A DNA stretch of 64,000 nucleotides from Hyaloraphidium curvatum (GCA_025558095.1 JAIVFI010000043.1:248001-312000), one strand, 5' to 3'. Shown: positions 45,505-55,198, counted from the first letter of the stretch. The notes: generated by a model not told the origin, from the sequence alone. Translations and numbers: made by a program.

Positions 45505-46696
45505 ATGGCGTTCGCCAAGCTCCTGAACAACCTGACGTCGTCTATCGGCGGCAACGACCCGCAGTTCGCGGCCAAGCCGTTCGCCAGCATGGCCGAGATG
45601 GTGCGCCGTCTTTCGCCGCGGAGGCCAGGTGCGGGTGCTGACGGCCGTTCGGCGGGGCAGGGCGTCGACGTGAACAAGCCGTACAACAAGAACTGCTTCC
45701 TGCTGGCGCACAACGCCCACGCGAGCAAGGCCAGTGGGTACTCTTCGTGGCGGGGCCGTCTTCCGTCTCCTGACCGTGATCCTTTCCAAGACGGGTTCGT
45801 CTACTTCCAGCAGGAGCTCTCGGTCAAGGGTCTCCTCGATTTCGGCGTCCGCGGCCTCAACGTCGACCTCCGCGAGGAGGGCGGCAAGATCCTGCAGGTC
45901 CACGGCTCCGTCAACGAGACCCGCGCGCAGATGGCCGGCGGCGAACCGCTCCCCGCCGTCCAGTTCGCCCGCGAGGTGGCCGAGTGGCTGCAGGCCCACC
46001 CCACCGAGGTCGTCCTGGTGCTGCTCGAGTCTTACGTGCCCAACAAGGAGGCGCTGCCGCCCGTGCTGAACGAGTCGGGGCTGGCGCCGCTGGTGTTCTA
46101 CGCCGACGGGAGGGACGGCGGGTGGAACGTCGAGCAGCAGGGCTGGCCGACGGTGAAGCAGCTCGTGGACACGGGGAAGCGGTGCGTGATCCTCACCGGC
46201 GCCAAGGAGGACGGGTGGGTGGCGTGCCCCGGCTCGCCGACCGGACGGGGCGCTGATCCGCCGTGGAAAGCCTCCCGTACGAGTACTGGTACGCGTGCGA
46301 GAACAACTTCGGCAACAAGTCGCTGGATCCCAACACCTGGGCCGAGTCGCGCTGGGAGACGGCGCCGCTGGCGGGGGGGAACTTCCTCTTCATCTGCAAC
46401 CGGTTCCCGGACGCCGACGCGACCCCGCTCGGTGGGTGGACCGTCCGCCACGATCGGAGGCACTTTCTCACCCGCCGCAACCCGCAGAGAACGTCCACCG
46501 CAACGGTGCGAAGCGGAACGACTCCAACGCCGTGTTCGACATGGCCGTCGACATTAGCAAGAAGCTCGAGGCCAAGGGCATTCCCAACCGCTTTCCCAAC
46601 TTCCTGAACGTGGACATGTTGAACCACGGCACCAACGGCGGCGTGGGGGAGGCGGTGCGGAGGATCAACACCGAGCTGTGGTCCAAGGTCGCCTAA
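45505..46696 (+). CDS. PI-PLC X-like phosphodiesterase domain protein
   Basis: This TIM-barrel protein resembles PLC X-domain-containing proteins. It is built from four exons; all three introns start GTGGGT (about 45734-45790, 46216-46271 and 46431-46488). The start at 45505 (MAFAKLLNNLTSSIGG) is the first true ATG. NCFLLAHNAHASKANGFVY carries the first catalytic-type His and an Asn across the splice. GVRGLNVDLREEGGK then ILQVHGS gives the acidic residues and the second His expected at the active site. REVAEWLQAHPTEVVLVLLE and YEYWYACENNFGN follow. There is no signal peptide, C2 or PH domain, so it is a stand-alone X-type domain of about 340 aa. Whether it cleaves phosphoinositides is unknown; many X-only proteins have other or no known substrates. 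Confidence 0.75.
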
Positions 46697-46907
46697 GCTG
46701 GATGCAGGAGGCGGCGGTCGAAAAAAGAGGGCTTCATTATCTATGGCTGGCATCTGCGTCAATTACATACATTGATCGATGGCCTCTGCTTTACGGCCTT
46801 TGAGAGTCTTTCGCTCATCCCTGGGCTCATCTTTGGGCTAATCTTGCGGCACCGTTGTGACCGGCGGGAGAACTGGACCAAAGTCTTCCGCGCCGTTCAC
46901 GCCCAGC

Positions 46908-48368
46908 ATGGACTCCAAACCCGCTCCAAGCAGCGCATTTCGCGCGTCGGAATGGCTCGCCTTGTTCCCGCAGCCCGTACCGGGCACAGCGGAGCCTTCC
47001 GCGCTCGCGTCGGCCGCGGCCCGCTCGGTGGATCCGGGCCCCTTTCCGACCCTCTGGCGCGATCACCCGCTGCCGAAACGCGAGTTTCAGGCCTTCCTGC
47101 GCTCCAACTTCCCCTTCCATGCGCGGGTTTACGCGGCACAGGCCGCTGCCGCTCCGTGGAGCGCGAAGGTGCTCCTCCGCCACGTCCTGGCGTCGTCTTG
47201 CGTGCTCGCGGCCTCGCTGGTCGGCATCTGGATCTTCCAGGCGGCCACGGCCGGCACGCGGCAAAAGGTCGCCGGAACCGTGGGCATCGTCGTGAACGCT
47301 GCCGTCACCCTTGCGATCCTCGTCGTCGGCCGCGGATTCGCGGGCGTGGCAGGGCGCGCGGGGCGCGAGGATCAGAGCGCCAACGAGCTGTCGACGCTCG
47401 TGCGCTACGTCGAGCTGGAGCGCGAGGGGTCGGCCCTCTTGGACCATAAGGATCGCGATCGGGAGTGCCCCTGCCCGGCGTGCTTGGGCGGCCCGGCGGC
47501 CAGATATTTCGGCTGGTTTGCCCTCGTGATGTTGTGCCTCTTTTGGTTCAGCAGGTTCTCCGAGGCATGGAATCCCGTGGTCGCTTCTGCGGGGGACTTT
47601 TGGTCGCGCTGGTGGGGCGCACTGTTGGGAACTTTGGCCGTGCTCTTCTCCGTCAACCAGGCCGTTTTCTCCAACGTGCCCATCATCTACGTTTACAGCA
47701 TCCCTCTGCCGCGCATAGGGCGCAAGCTGCGGCTCCGTGCCGTCACAGTCGTGCTTTCACGCCTCCTGGAGGCAGCGGAGCTCGACCTAGCGGACGTTGT
47801 CCCGGCAGAGACGACGGCGGCGGTCGCCCGTTCGGCGCAACCGGAACTCGAGCTCCATGCCTGCCTCGCCGCATACTGGGAATCAAGGCGCACCTCATGG
47901 GAAACCTGGGCTCCAACCTTCTTCACAGACACCTTCAAGGCGCTCTTTGCCATCGCCACGAACCTCGCTGCGGGGAACTGCATCCCGGCCTACAGCCTCT
48001 TCCTGCTTGCCTGGGTAGGCAGCAGTCTGCTTTGGGGGTTGGGCACGTACGCGGCCAGCAACGCCGAGATCAACGAGGCTTCGCGGGCTTTTGCCGACGG
48101 TGCCCTGCTGCTCTCCCGGATCATCGCGTCGGCATCCGCGGGCGGGGCAAAGGACCCAGCGCTGATCCAGAAATGGCGGGACAAGCTAGCCGCGCTGACG
48201 ATCGCCGCCGACGGGTCGAGGTACCGCACGAGGTTCGCCGGGTTCGCGGTCGATTTCGGGACGATCAGGACGCTCGTGGTCACCGCCTTCACGGTCGGTG
48301 TGGGGCTGTTTGGTATCCTGCGGCCGCTGGGAGTATCGGTGACCATGAACGCTGCGTGTAGTAGCTAG
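46908..48368 (+). CDS. Multispanning membrane protein, family not recognised
   Basis: I do not recognise this family. A single exon gives about 486 aa from Met at 46908 (MDSKPAPSSAFRASEW); an upstream Met at 46857 is possible. Hydrophobic segments are LRHVLASSCVLAASLVGIWI, VGIVVNAAVTLAILVVG, YFGWFALVMLCLFWFS, WGALLGTLAVLFSVNQAVF, IPAYSLFLLAWVGSSLLWG and LVVTAFTVGVGLFGIL. That is about six helices with a cytosolic-looking middle loop. A C-P-C-P-x-C cluster (ECPCPACLGG) sits just before helix 3 and could bind metal. Codon use is consistent with neighbours and the frame is long and open, so it is a real gene. No channel, transporter or enzyme motif is seen. Confidence 0.6.
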   Translation: MDSKPAPSSAFRASEWLALFPQPVPGTAEPSALASAAARSVDPGPFPTLWRDHPLPKREFQAFLRSNFPFHARVYAAQAAAAPWSAKVLLRHVLASSCVLAASLVGIWIFQAATAGTRQKVAGTVGIVVNAAVTLAILVVGRGFAGVAGRAGREDQSANELSTLVRYVELEREGSALLDHKDRDRECPCPACLGGPAARYFGWFALVMLCLFWFSRFSEAWNPVVASAGDFWSRWWGALLGTLAVLFSVNQAVFSNVPIIYVYSIPLPRIGRKLRLRAVTVVLSRLLEAAELDLADVVPAETTAAVARSAQPELELHACLAAYWESRRTSWETWAPTFFTDTFKALFAIATNLAAGNCIPAYSLFLLAWVGSSLLWGLGTYAASNAEINEASRAFADGALLLSRIIASASAGGAKDPALIQKWRDKLAALTIAADGSRYRTRFAGFAVDFGTIRTLVVTAFTVGVGLFGILRPLGVSVTMNAACSS

Positions 48369-48735
48369 AGCGCGAATCGACGCTGCCGAGCTGGGATTCG
48401 GAGATTCAACACCGAACGGAGGTCCAGTCATCCCGCCCATCCAAAACGCGAAACGCGACCGCCTCCACCAATCCGCCATGTCCTGAAGCATGCACTTCCG
48501 GACTCTACCAGACAATGGAGAGCTGTCATGGACGGCATCGGGCACGATGGCGGGCCAGGGCAACGGACAATGATCGATCCACGGTCCCCTATTGTGTAGG
48601 GGTCAGAAGCCCCTTCCGAGCAACTGCCATGTCGCGCCGGCCCTGCTCCGCCCTGACGCGATGGAAAAGGCAGAGCAGAGGACGAACGGAGCTTGCGTGG
48701 CCTCTGGTGACAAAGGGACTTTCCGGATATGTGAT
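48369..48735. other. Intergenic region between two same-strand genes
   Basis: Between the membrane-protein stop and the repeated promoter elements of the orphan gene I see no conserved frame, repeat or RNA gene. It is less GC-rich than the flanking genes. Confidence 0.4.
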
Positions 48736-48820
48736 GTGTCATCATGACGCATTCGGTGTGTCAGCATGACACGTTCGCGAACTCATATAAAACGCGCTCG
48801 TGTGTAACTCATATAAAACG
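48736..48820 (+). promoter_or_regulatory. Repeated palindromes and duplicated TATA box upstream of the orphan gene
   Basis: Two TGTCA/TGAC dyads occur at 48736-48750 and 48758-48772, 22 nt apart. The second, GTGTCAGCATGACAC, is a perfect inverted repeat. Downstream, the 15-mer AACTCATATAAAACG occurs at 48780-48794 and 48806-48820, period 26 nt, each with a TATAAAA box. The ATG at 48906 follows 86 bp later. This looks like an operator array plus tandem core promoters. Confidence 0.65.
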
Positions 48821-48905
48821 CCGCGCTCTCAGCTCTTCTCATCACTTCCGAAAAAACCTCAAATACAACCCCGGCCCGTTTCCACCCCAAAACACACTGA
48901 TCGTC

Positions 48906-49861
48906 ATGGGCTCCTTTGCGGCATACCACACCGTGTTCACCGCGGCTACCGGCGCCCCCGAGCTCAGCCAGGCTGAGCGAGACGCCGTCAACACCGTCAT
49001 CGCCGCCGCGGAGCCGCGGAAACACACCGATAAGGCCTTGACGACCGCCCTATTGTGCTCCCGCTCGGTCTCCGTTTTCAACCCCACCAGCAACCTGCAT
49101 CTGCCGTACGTCATTGCGACGGTTCACAAGAACGGTGATGTCGAGCTCGTTGAACACAAACGATTCCGTTGGTGTTCGAAGGAGGACGCGTTCAAACCTG
49201 TGGAATCCCAGCGCGTATGGCACCTTGTGCACGTCTCGGATCTGGCCCCCGTGAAGAGAGTGACCGAAAAGGCTCTTCTTGTTGTGTCTATGCCGCAGAC
49301 CTTTACTGAGCTTGACGTCTTGCTCCTTACCATGAGCGACGACACCATCAAGGCAGACACGATCCGCGCCGCCGTTGGCAGGCTGGACAATCTCACGTTG
49401 AAGACTGTCATGCTGCGCTGCGGCAGGCAAACGACTCCGGATTCTAGCTTTCCGGCTCGCGCAAACCTGGACCACATTCACGACATCGAACTCAACGACA
49501 TCAAGCCCCACGAGGGCGCCGTCCCGGTGGAGCGCCCGTCCCGGTGGCCGAAGGAGTGGATTGCGAGCGTTTTCGGGCGCTCCGCTGGTCTGGTTTCATG
49601 GAAGAAGGATCGCTTCCGGTTTAAGGTCGACCCGGTCGTTGTTCTCTCCGTCGACCACGCTACGGGGAAGGCAACGGTAGTCAAGTTCCTCGACCTCTTA
49701 GTGAAGGAGCGTCCCAGGACGTTCGGGTCAACAATTTGCGCCTTGTCAACAAAGAGATCTTCCAGTTCTTTAAGGATCGTAAGCCGCACAAGGGATCGCC
49801 TTCGTATATGATGTGGCACCTGCATGACATTGCGAAGAAGCACTTTCGGCGGCGTCGGTGA
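48906..49861 (+). CDS. Orphan protein with a reading-frame break near the 3' end
   Basis: I do not recognise this protein. From Met at 48906 (MGSFAAYHTVFTAATG) one frame runs through SVSVFNPTSNLHLPYVIATV, RWPKEWIASVFGRSAGLVSW and VVKFLDLLVKERPR to about 49725. The same frame then gives Ser/Arg-rich nonsense to 49811. The +1 frame continues plausibly: VNNLRLVNKEIFQFFKDRK, SPSYMMWHLHDIAKKH, stop at 49859-49861. The break is an indel or, less likely, a very short intron: GT/AG borders would leave only 17 nt. Composition is clearly less GC-rich than neighbours. The C-terminus is basic. No signal peptide or membrane helix. It may be a young, transferred or decaying gene; about 318 aa if the frame is joined by reading past the break. 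Confidence 0.5.
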
Positions 49862-49874
49862 GAATGTCAAACAT

Positions 49875-49918
49875 GCATAGACGGAGCTCGTGTAAAGCAT
49901 AGACTGAGCTCGTGTAAA
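49875..49918 (+). repeat. 22-nt tandem duplication downstream of the orphan gene
   Basis: A 22-nt unit starting GCATAGACGGAGCTCGTG is repeated immediately (second copy with T for G at one position). It begins 14 nt after the likely stop codon of the orphan gene. Confidence 0.8.
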
Positions 49919-50044
49919 CGATCCATCCTAGTAGCCATTCATGGCCCGGCTGGCGAACTCCATGGTGGACTGCTCGGCGTGGAAGGAACACAAGGAGGTG
50001 TGCAGTCAGTGGTATTGATTTCGGCGTCTAGCCCGCAGCCGGCG

Positions 50045-51115
50045 CTATCCGGTCTTCACCGACGGCGGCACGAGTACGTAGCTCCCTGCTGCGCTCCCTT
50101 CCCCGTTCCCTGGCATCACCACCGCATGGTCCGTCGGCCCCCCCGTGCCCGCGCCCATCCCGCCGTCCACGATCTCCACCCTCGACGCCTGCCCCCGCAC
50201 CGGCTGCGCCATGCGCTCCCTCACCAACGCCTTCAGCTCCTCCACCAGCGCCTCCATCGGCGGGTCCTTCCCCCACTTTTCGCTCCAGTAGTGCGCCGGC
50301 ATCTCCAGTATCTTGTCCCCCGCGCTTTTGCCCCCCGCCTTCTTGCACGCCCGCACGTCGGCCCCCCTCTTCACCAGGAGCAAGGCGAGCGGCGCCCTTT
50401 CGTACCGCACGCAGAGCATCAGCGGCGTCCGTCCCTCGGCCGTGCGCATCTCCAGCACCCCCGAGCCGTCCGGCGCCGCGGGCGGCAGCGCCGTGTCGGC
50501 GTCCAGCAGGAGGGTGGCCATGCGGTCCATCTCGGGGGTGGACACCTTGTAGCTCCGCCGCTTGAGCCAGGTGTCGCCGCCGCAGACGAGGGCCAGGGGG
50601 GTGCGGCCGTCCAGGTCCTTTGTCCTCCCCAGGGTGGCGTCGAGGGAGAGCAGGAAGGCCGCGGTGTCGAGCTTGCCGGTGTCGCACGCCTTGTGCAGCT
50701 GCGTGCTGCCGTCGCTCGTCCCCGAGCCCTTCGTCGGCAGGCGCCAGTCCGGAGCACCGGGGAACTCCCGTGCGAGCATCTCCAGGCTGTCCAGCTGGTC
50801 ATTATAGGCCGCCCAATGCAACGCCGAGCGGCCGTCCCACGGGCTGCAGGTGCCCAGGATCGCCCTCCGCGCCCGCAGCGCCAGGGCATCGTGTTCGTAG
50901 CTGGGCGGCAGCGACGGGTCGTGCGGCGGCACGATGCCCCCGTTTTCGAGCGTCCGGAGGGAGAGCAGGTCCCTCAGCTTGGCGGCGGCTTCCAGCGCCC
51001 CAGGGGAGCGCGGGGGGTCGGTGGAGGATTTCATGAGCGCGCGCGCCGCGCCTTCCAACGCCGAGACGGCTTCGGCGACGGAGGGGGGGAAGGGCGGGCC
51101 GGAGGAGGCGTCCAT
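50045..51115 (-). CDS. Ankyrin-repeat protein
   Basis: A single exon of 356 aa starts at 51115 (MDASSGPPFPPSVAEAVSAL). Ankyrin-type units are visible: DGRSALHWAAYNDQLDSLEM (about residue 93), STQLHKACDTGKLDTAAFLL, DGRTPLALVCGGDTW and EGRTPLMLCVRYERAPLALL with LLVKRGADVRACKKAG. That is about four to five repeats flanked by a helical N-terminus and a C-terminal Gly/Val-rich tail. Ankyrin repeats mediate protein binding; no catalytic or membrane domain is attached, so the partner is unknown. Its stop converges with the 3' end of the orphan gene about 180 bp away. It lies on the same strand as, and downstream of, the Zn2Cys6 gene, with a 355-bp spacer. Confidence 0.75.
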   Translation of the reverse strand: MDASSGPPFPPSVAEAVSALEGAARALMKSSTDPPRSPGALEAAAKLRDLLSLRTLENGGIVPPHDPSLPPSYEHDALALRARRAILGTCSPWDGRSALHWAAYNDQLDSLEMLAREFPGAPDWRLPTKGSGTSDGSTQLHKACDTGKLDTAAFLLSLDATLGRTKDLDGRTPLALVCGGDTWLKRRSYKVSTPEMDRMATLLLDADTALPPAAPDGSGVLEMRTAEGRTPLMLCVRYERAPLALLLVKRGADVRACKKAGGKSAGDKILEMPAHYWSEKWGKDPPMEALVEELKALVRERMAQPVRGQASRVEIVDGGMGAGTGGPTDHAVVMPGNGEGSAAGSYVLVPPSVKTG

Positions 51116-51470
51116 CGCGGTGCTGCGCCGGCTGCACGGGGAGAGGAGGGCGGTGTGTCGGCCGGAGCCGGTGGGGAGCGTCCGTAGCGAGGTGGAAGAT
51201 CGGGGGATGGGACCCGCTGCACAGCGTCACTCCCCGTGCTCGGCGCCGCCACCACGGTGGATGTCGCCAAATGGCCGCCGGTCCGACGCGGGTAGGATGC
51301 ACCATCCACGGACGCACGGACCGGCATCCATCGCACGGCGTCTACTCGTCATTGCCACCACCGACACCTACTCAAGCCACCGCGACGCATCCCATCCAAG
51401 CCAATCCATCGCCCTCGATCCAGTCCCTCTTCCTCCTCCTTCGCTTCCTTCTCCTCTCATCGGCAGAAGA
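51116..51470. other. Spacer between the Zn2Cys6 stop and the ankyrin gene start
   Basis: These 355 bp on the minus strand carry the 3' UTR of the Zn2Cys6 gene and the promoter of the ankyrin gene. I see no TATA box or coding exon. A pyrimidine-rich tract on the plus strand (51423-51458) reads as a purine tract upstream of the ankyrin gene. Confidence 0.4.
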
Positions 51471-52752
51471 TCAACGCCCCTGCGGATCCGAGAGCAGGTT
51501 CCCGATCGCCGGCAGCTTCCTCGCGTCCAGCTCCGGCAGGGGGGCGTCGCCCAGCGGGGGGAAGTAAGGGCGTGCCACTGCCTGGGCGGGGTCGGCGTCG
51601 GCGGGGCGGGTCTGCTGCTGCTGCTGCGGTTGGTGTTGGTGCTGGAGAGGCCAGCCGGGCGGGGCGGCGGGGGAGTAGCCGTAGGGGGCCGACGGGCGCG
51701 GCCAGGGGGACGGGTACCCGTACTCGGGCTGCTGCAGCGGCGAGCTCTCCGCGGGGGCGTAGGTGCCGTTTGTCGGCGCCGGGCGGGGGGAGGCCGAGGC
51801 GGGGCGCGAGGCCTCGCGCTCCCAGGAGCCTTTGGGGCCGGCCTTCTTGCGCACGGCACGGACGCAGGGGATGCGCTTGAGGACGCAGCGGGAGCAGGGC
51901 TGGCCGCCGTCGCAGCCGCGTCTGTGAATCGGGGGCGGGCGAGGTCAGTCAAGGTGGAGGAGGGTGGGAGATAAGAATGGCGCACCTTCCGGACCTGCAC
52001 GCCTCGCACGAGTTGCGCAGCGGCATCGTGTGCCCGGGCTGCACCTCGGGCGAGTGCATTGCCTCCGCGGGCCTGTCGCGGGGCGACGCCGCCGGCGCGC
52101 CGCCGGGCTGCGCGGGCTGCCCCGCCGCGTGCGGCCTGCCTCCGTCCGGGCGGCCGTACGGGTCCTGCTGGGCGTGGCGCGGCGCGGGCTGCGGGTAGTG
52201 CGGCCGCTGCAGCAGCTGGGACTGCTGCTGCTGCTGGTGCTGCGGGGGGTAGCCCGGCCACGGCTGGCCGGGCTGCGGGGGGTAGCCAGGCTGCTGCGGG
52301 TAGCCGGGGGGGTAGCCGGGGCCGGCGGGGCCCTGGTACGGCGGCCAGTAGTAGCCGGCGGGGAAAGCGGGGAACGAGGGGTTGAAGGGCGGCAGCGACG
52401 GCTGCGGCGGCGAGTAGCCGGCGTACGCGCGGTAGGGCGCGGCCGGCGGGCCCCAGCCGGGCAGCACCGGCGCCGGCGGGTCCGAGCGGGGCTCCGCGTG
52501 CGCGGGCACCGGCGAGCCGTCCGAGTTGGACGGCGACGAGCCGCGCGACGCGGCGATGCCGAGCAGCGACGCGGCCGCCTCGGCCTCAGCGCCCGGATTG
52601 CGCGGCGCCCCGGGCACGCCACCGGCCGGCGGCGCGCCCGCCATGCCCGCCTCCTCGCTGGCGACCTCTGAGACTTCCGAGCCCGAGTCGCGCTCGCCGG
52701 CTGCGTCCGGCCCCGCGGCACCCGGCGCCTCGGTGTCCCTCGCGTCGCCCAT
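51471..52752 (-). CDS. Zn2Cys6 binuclear-cluster protein with Pro/Gln/Tyr-rich low-complexity region
   Basis: This is a fungal-type zinc-cluster protein of about 390 aa, probably a DNA-binding regulator. Start is Met at 52752 (MGDARDTEAPGAAG). Residues 1-100 are acidic/Ala-rich. Residues 100-215 are a low-complexity Pro/Tyr/Gln/Gly region with PGYPP repeats and a run of five Gln. An intron (about 51918-51984) splits the cluster, whose six cysteines read C249-x2-C252-x6-C259-x5-C265-x2-C268-x6-C275 (SCEACRSGR joined to RGCDGGQPCSRC), exactly the Zn2Cys6 spacing. Basic residues follow (VLKRIPCVRAVRKK). There is no fungal middle homology region; the remaining 110 residues are Pro/Gln-rich again. 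The cluster is thus internal, not N-terminal as in Gal4. Targets unknown. Confidence 0.85.
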
Positions 52753-53767
52753 CGAGCGCGCCACACAAACCACCGCCGCGGTCGCCTGCTGAGCCGCCTC
52801 CGCGCGGGGACGGGCTTTCCGGCCAAGACGGCCCTTTGCCGCGGCCCCACGGCCAGCGGAGATGTGGGGGGACGGGGTGGAGTTCGGGGTTTTAGCGGGA
52901 GAGTTCGAACTGTCCGCGTCGGGGAGTTTAGGAGACCCCCCGCAAAGAGTCACCTCCTCTCTGCCGGACGCCAGGAGCCGGCCAACAAGCTATCCGGTGA
53001 TAGAGCATCCACATTTCGCGCTCCCCCGTTCGCCGCGCCCGCCCTATTCACGCCCTCTCACGCCGAGCGGCCACCGATCTGACTGCACAACTATCAAACA
53101 GATCTTCCGCCGGGGGCAACTGCGCCGCCGTTCCTCCACCTGCCCTGCATCCCCGCCGCTGGACTCTATTCCCCACGGAGCACCGTCCCCGGACCCTACG
53201 AGCCGCACCGCACATGCGCCGGGCCATGATCCATTGGTGGTTCGGACCCAGCCCCGACTCTCCGAAGGGGATCCAGGCCGACCAAAAAACGAGGAACGAT
53301 TTCCGCCTGCCTCACCCGCCCCAGATTCGGCCTCGACCTGCGCCATCCGGTCCGGCGAGCGCACCCGGTTCGCGATCCGCAGGGAAAGGGGACGGCCGAG
53401 GGCCAGGGGACGCGCAACAATGAGAGAAGCCGGGCCATGGACTGGTCTGGAACGTTCCGCGCGGACACCGCCCGGCCACCTCGCTCCCCCACCGCTGCGG
53501 GCGCACCGGTGCCGGGGATGCGGGTTGGATGGATGCCGGGGAGCCATCCGGTGGCACGGCAGCCTCCGAGGACGGGTGCTCGGGCTCTGGGTGCGGTCGG
53601 ATCGGATCGGAAATCGATGCCGAACGCCGGGCGATCGACCAAACTAACGCGCCCATCCCTCCGCCCCGGGGCCCCCGCTCGTCGCTCTGCCGCCGATCAC
53701 CGCACATCGCCTGCGTCCGTTACTTCGGCGGGAGCCCTCGGTGCCGCGCACCCCTCCCCGCGCCGCG
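52753..53767. other. Divergent intergenic region (Zn2Cys6 / CRAL-TRIO genes)
   Basis: About 1 kb lies between the two divergent start codons. Frames inside are inconsistent and motif-free on both strands. It must hold both promoters and 5' UTRs; no TATA box, tandem repeat or RNA gene is recognisable. Confidence 0.4.
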
Positions 53768-55198
53768 ATGTCCACGCTCCTCCTGCAATCGGTGGAGGTT
53801 GCCCCCGCGCTGAAGCAGCACGCGGCGGCCATCGAGGACCTCCGCGCGCGCTGCGCCGCCGAGCTCGCGGTCGCCGAGGGCGCCGACGCCCTCGCGCTCG
53901 CCGCGCTCCCCGCGGGCACCGACCCCGCCGCCGTCCCCGCCGTGCCGTACGACGACCTGTTCCTCCTGCGCTTCCTCCTCTCGCACAACCTCGTCCCGTC
54001 GACCGCCGAGCCCTTCCTCCGCGACGCCCTCCTCTGGCGCGCCGCCCACGCGCCCCTCTTGCTGCTGCGCCGCGCGGGGCTCGCCCAGCCCCCGCACCAA
54101 TCCATCGTCTCGCCCTACTCGATCCAGGGCGACCACGGGCGCGCAAAGGACGGCAGCCCGCTGTTCGTCGTGCGTTCGGGGCTGGCGAACCTGGGGGGCA
54201 TGATGGAGCTGAGCAACCCGCACATGGTCGCCGACTGGATGCTGCTGATGCGCGAGCCGGACTGGGCACAGTGTGACCGCGCGACGCGCGACGCGGGCAG
54301 GCTGGTCAAGATGCTCAGCGTGATCGACTTCAACCACTCGTCTATCACCCACTCGATGAACCTGCAGTTCTTCAAGGCTCTCGGGATCTCGAGCAAGGCC
54401 AGCGAGAAGATATACCCGCAGCTGCTCGGGACCACGACGATGCTCAACCCGCCCGGGTTCATGGCCGCCTTCATGAAGCTCGGCCGCACCTTCATGTCGC
54501 AGAAGACCCTCGAAAAGGTGCGGATCTGCCCCGGCAGGACGCTCAAGGAGGACGTCGCCGCGTGCCCGTTCGCCGGCAGGGCGTTCGAGCGCGCGGGAGT
54601 GCCCACCTTCATGGGCGGCGGCTGCGACCACGCCGGCAAGGGCTGCATCCAGCGGTGCCCCAACTCGGCCGACCGGATGGTCAAGCCCGAGGTGGACCTG
54701 CACGCGGCGGTGGCGGGGTTCGAGAAGGAGCACGGGGGCGCGGTTGAATCCGAGGCGGAGCGCACGGTGAGGGGACGCAGGTGGAGGTTCAGGAAGGTGA
54801 CGGTGCCGGCCAAGGGCCCCGTGGCGATCGACCTTGGCGCGTTTCCGGCCGGGGCGGCCGCCGAGTTCGCGTGCTGGCTCCCCCGCCCCGAGCGCGAAGG
54901 CGGCGTCCGCCTCTCGCTCCACTCGGGCCCGCGTACCCCGCTCGAGGAGAGGAGGGTGCGGGTGTACGACGCCGCAGCGTGCTGGGCAGACGGGCCGGGC
55001 GGGGAGATCAGGCTCGAGAACGAGGGGAAGAGGGAGAGGGTCGTGGTGGTGGGGTGGTGCGTGGTGGCCAGGGAGGAGTTTCTCGCGGCAGCAGAGGCAA
55101 AGGCCGGCAAGGGGGAGCGGGAGGCCGGGGAGAGGGGGTCGGAGGAGACGGCGGCGGTGGATGCGGTCGCGGAGGGGCTGGCCAAGGTGTCTGTGTGA
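53768..55198 (+). CDS. CRAL-TRIO (Sec14-like) lipid-binding protein with C-terminal GOLD-like domain
   Basis: This intronless 476-aa protein fits a phosphatidylinositol/lipid-transfer protein. Start is Met at 53768 (MSTLLLQSVEVAPALKQH). The N-terminal CRAL-TRIO-N part has YDDLFLLRFLLSHNLVPSTA and FLRDALLWRAAHAP. The lipid-binding lobe includes AKDGSPLFVVRSGLANLGGM, SVIDFNHSSITHSMNLQFFK, EKIYPQLLGTTTMLNPPGFM and AAFMKLGRTFMSQKTLEKV, the order and motifs of Sec14 domains (aligned with YPE/N and INAP-type blocks). A Cys/His-rich insert (MGGGCDHAGKGCIQRCPNSA, about residue 283) follows, unusual for the family. The C-terminal 140 residues (LSLHSGPRTPLEERRVRVYD, VVVVGWCVVAREEF) look like a beta-sandwich GOLD domain. 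Role in lipid exchange or signalling is by family inference. Confidence 0.8.
   Translation: MSTLLLQSVEVAPALKQHAAAIEDLRARCAAELAVAEGADALALAALPAGTDPAAVPAVPYDDLFLLRFLLSHNLVPSTAEPFLRDALLWRAAHAPLLLLRRAGLAQPPHQSIVSPYSIQGDHGRAKDGSPLFVVRSGLANLGGMMELSNPHMVADWMLLMREPDWAQCDRATRDAGRLVKMLSVIDFNHSSITHSMNLQFFKALGISSKASEKIYPQLLGTTTMLNPPGFMAAFMKLGRTFMSQKTLEKVRICPGRTLKEDVAACPFAGRAFERAGVPTFMGGGCDHAGKGCIQRCPNSADRMVKPEVDLHAAVAGFEKEHGGAVESEAERTVRGRRWRFRKVTVPAKGPVAIDLGAFPAGAAAEFACWLPRPEREGGVRLSLHSGPRTPLEERRVRVYDAAACWADGPGGEIRLENEGKRERVVVVGWCVVAREEFLAAAEAKAGKGEREAGERGSEETAAVDAVAEGLAKVSV

Noticed and set aside
49708-49727. A 17-nt intron restoring the frame of the orphan gene
   Set aside because: Far below the 48-60 nt seen elsewhere; an indel is more likely.
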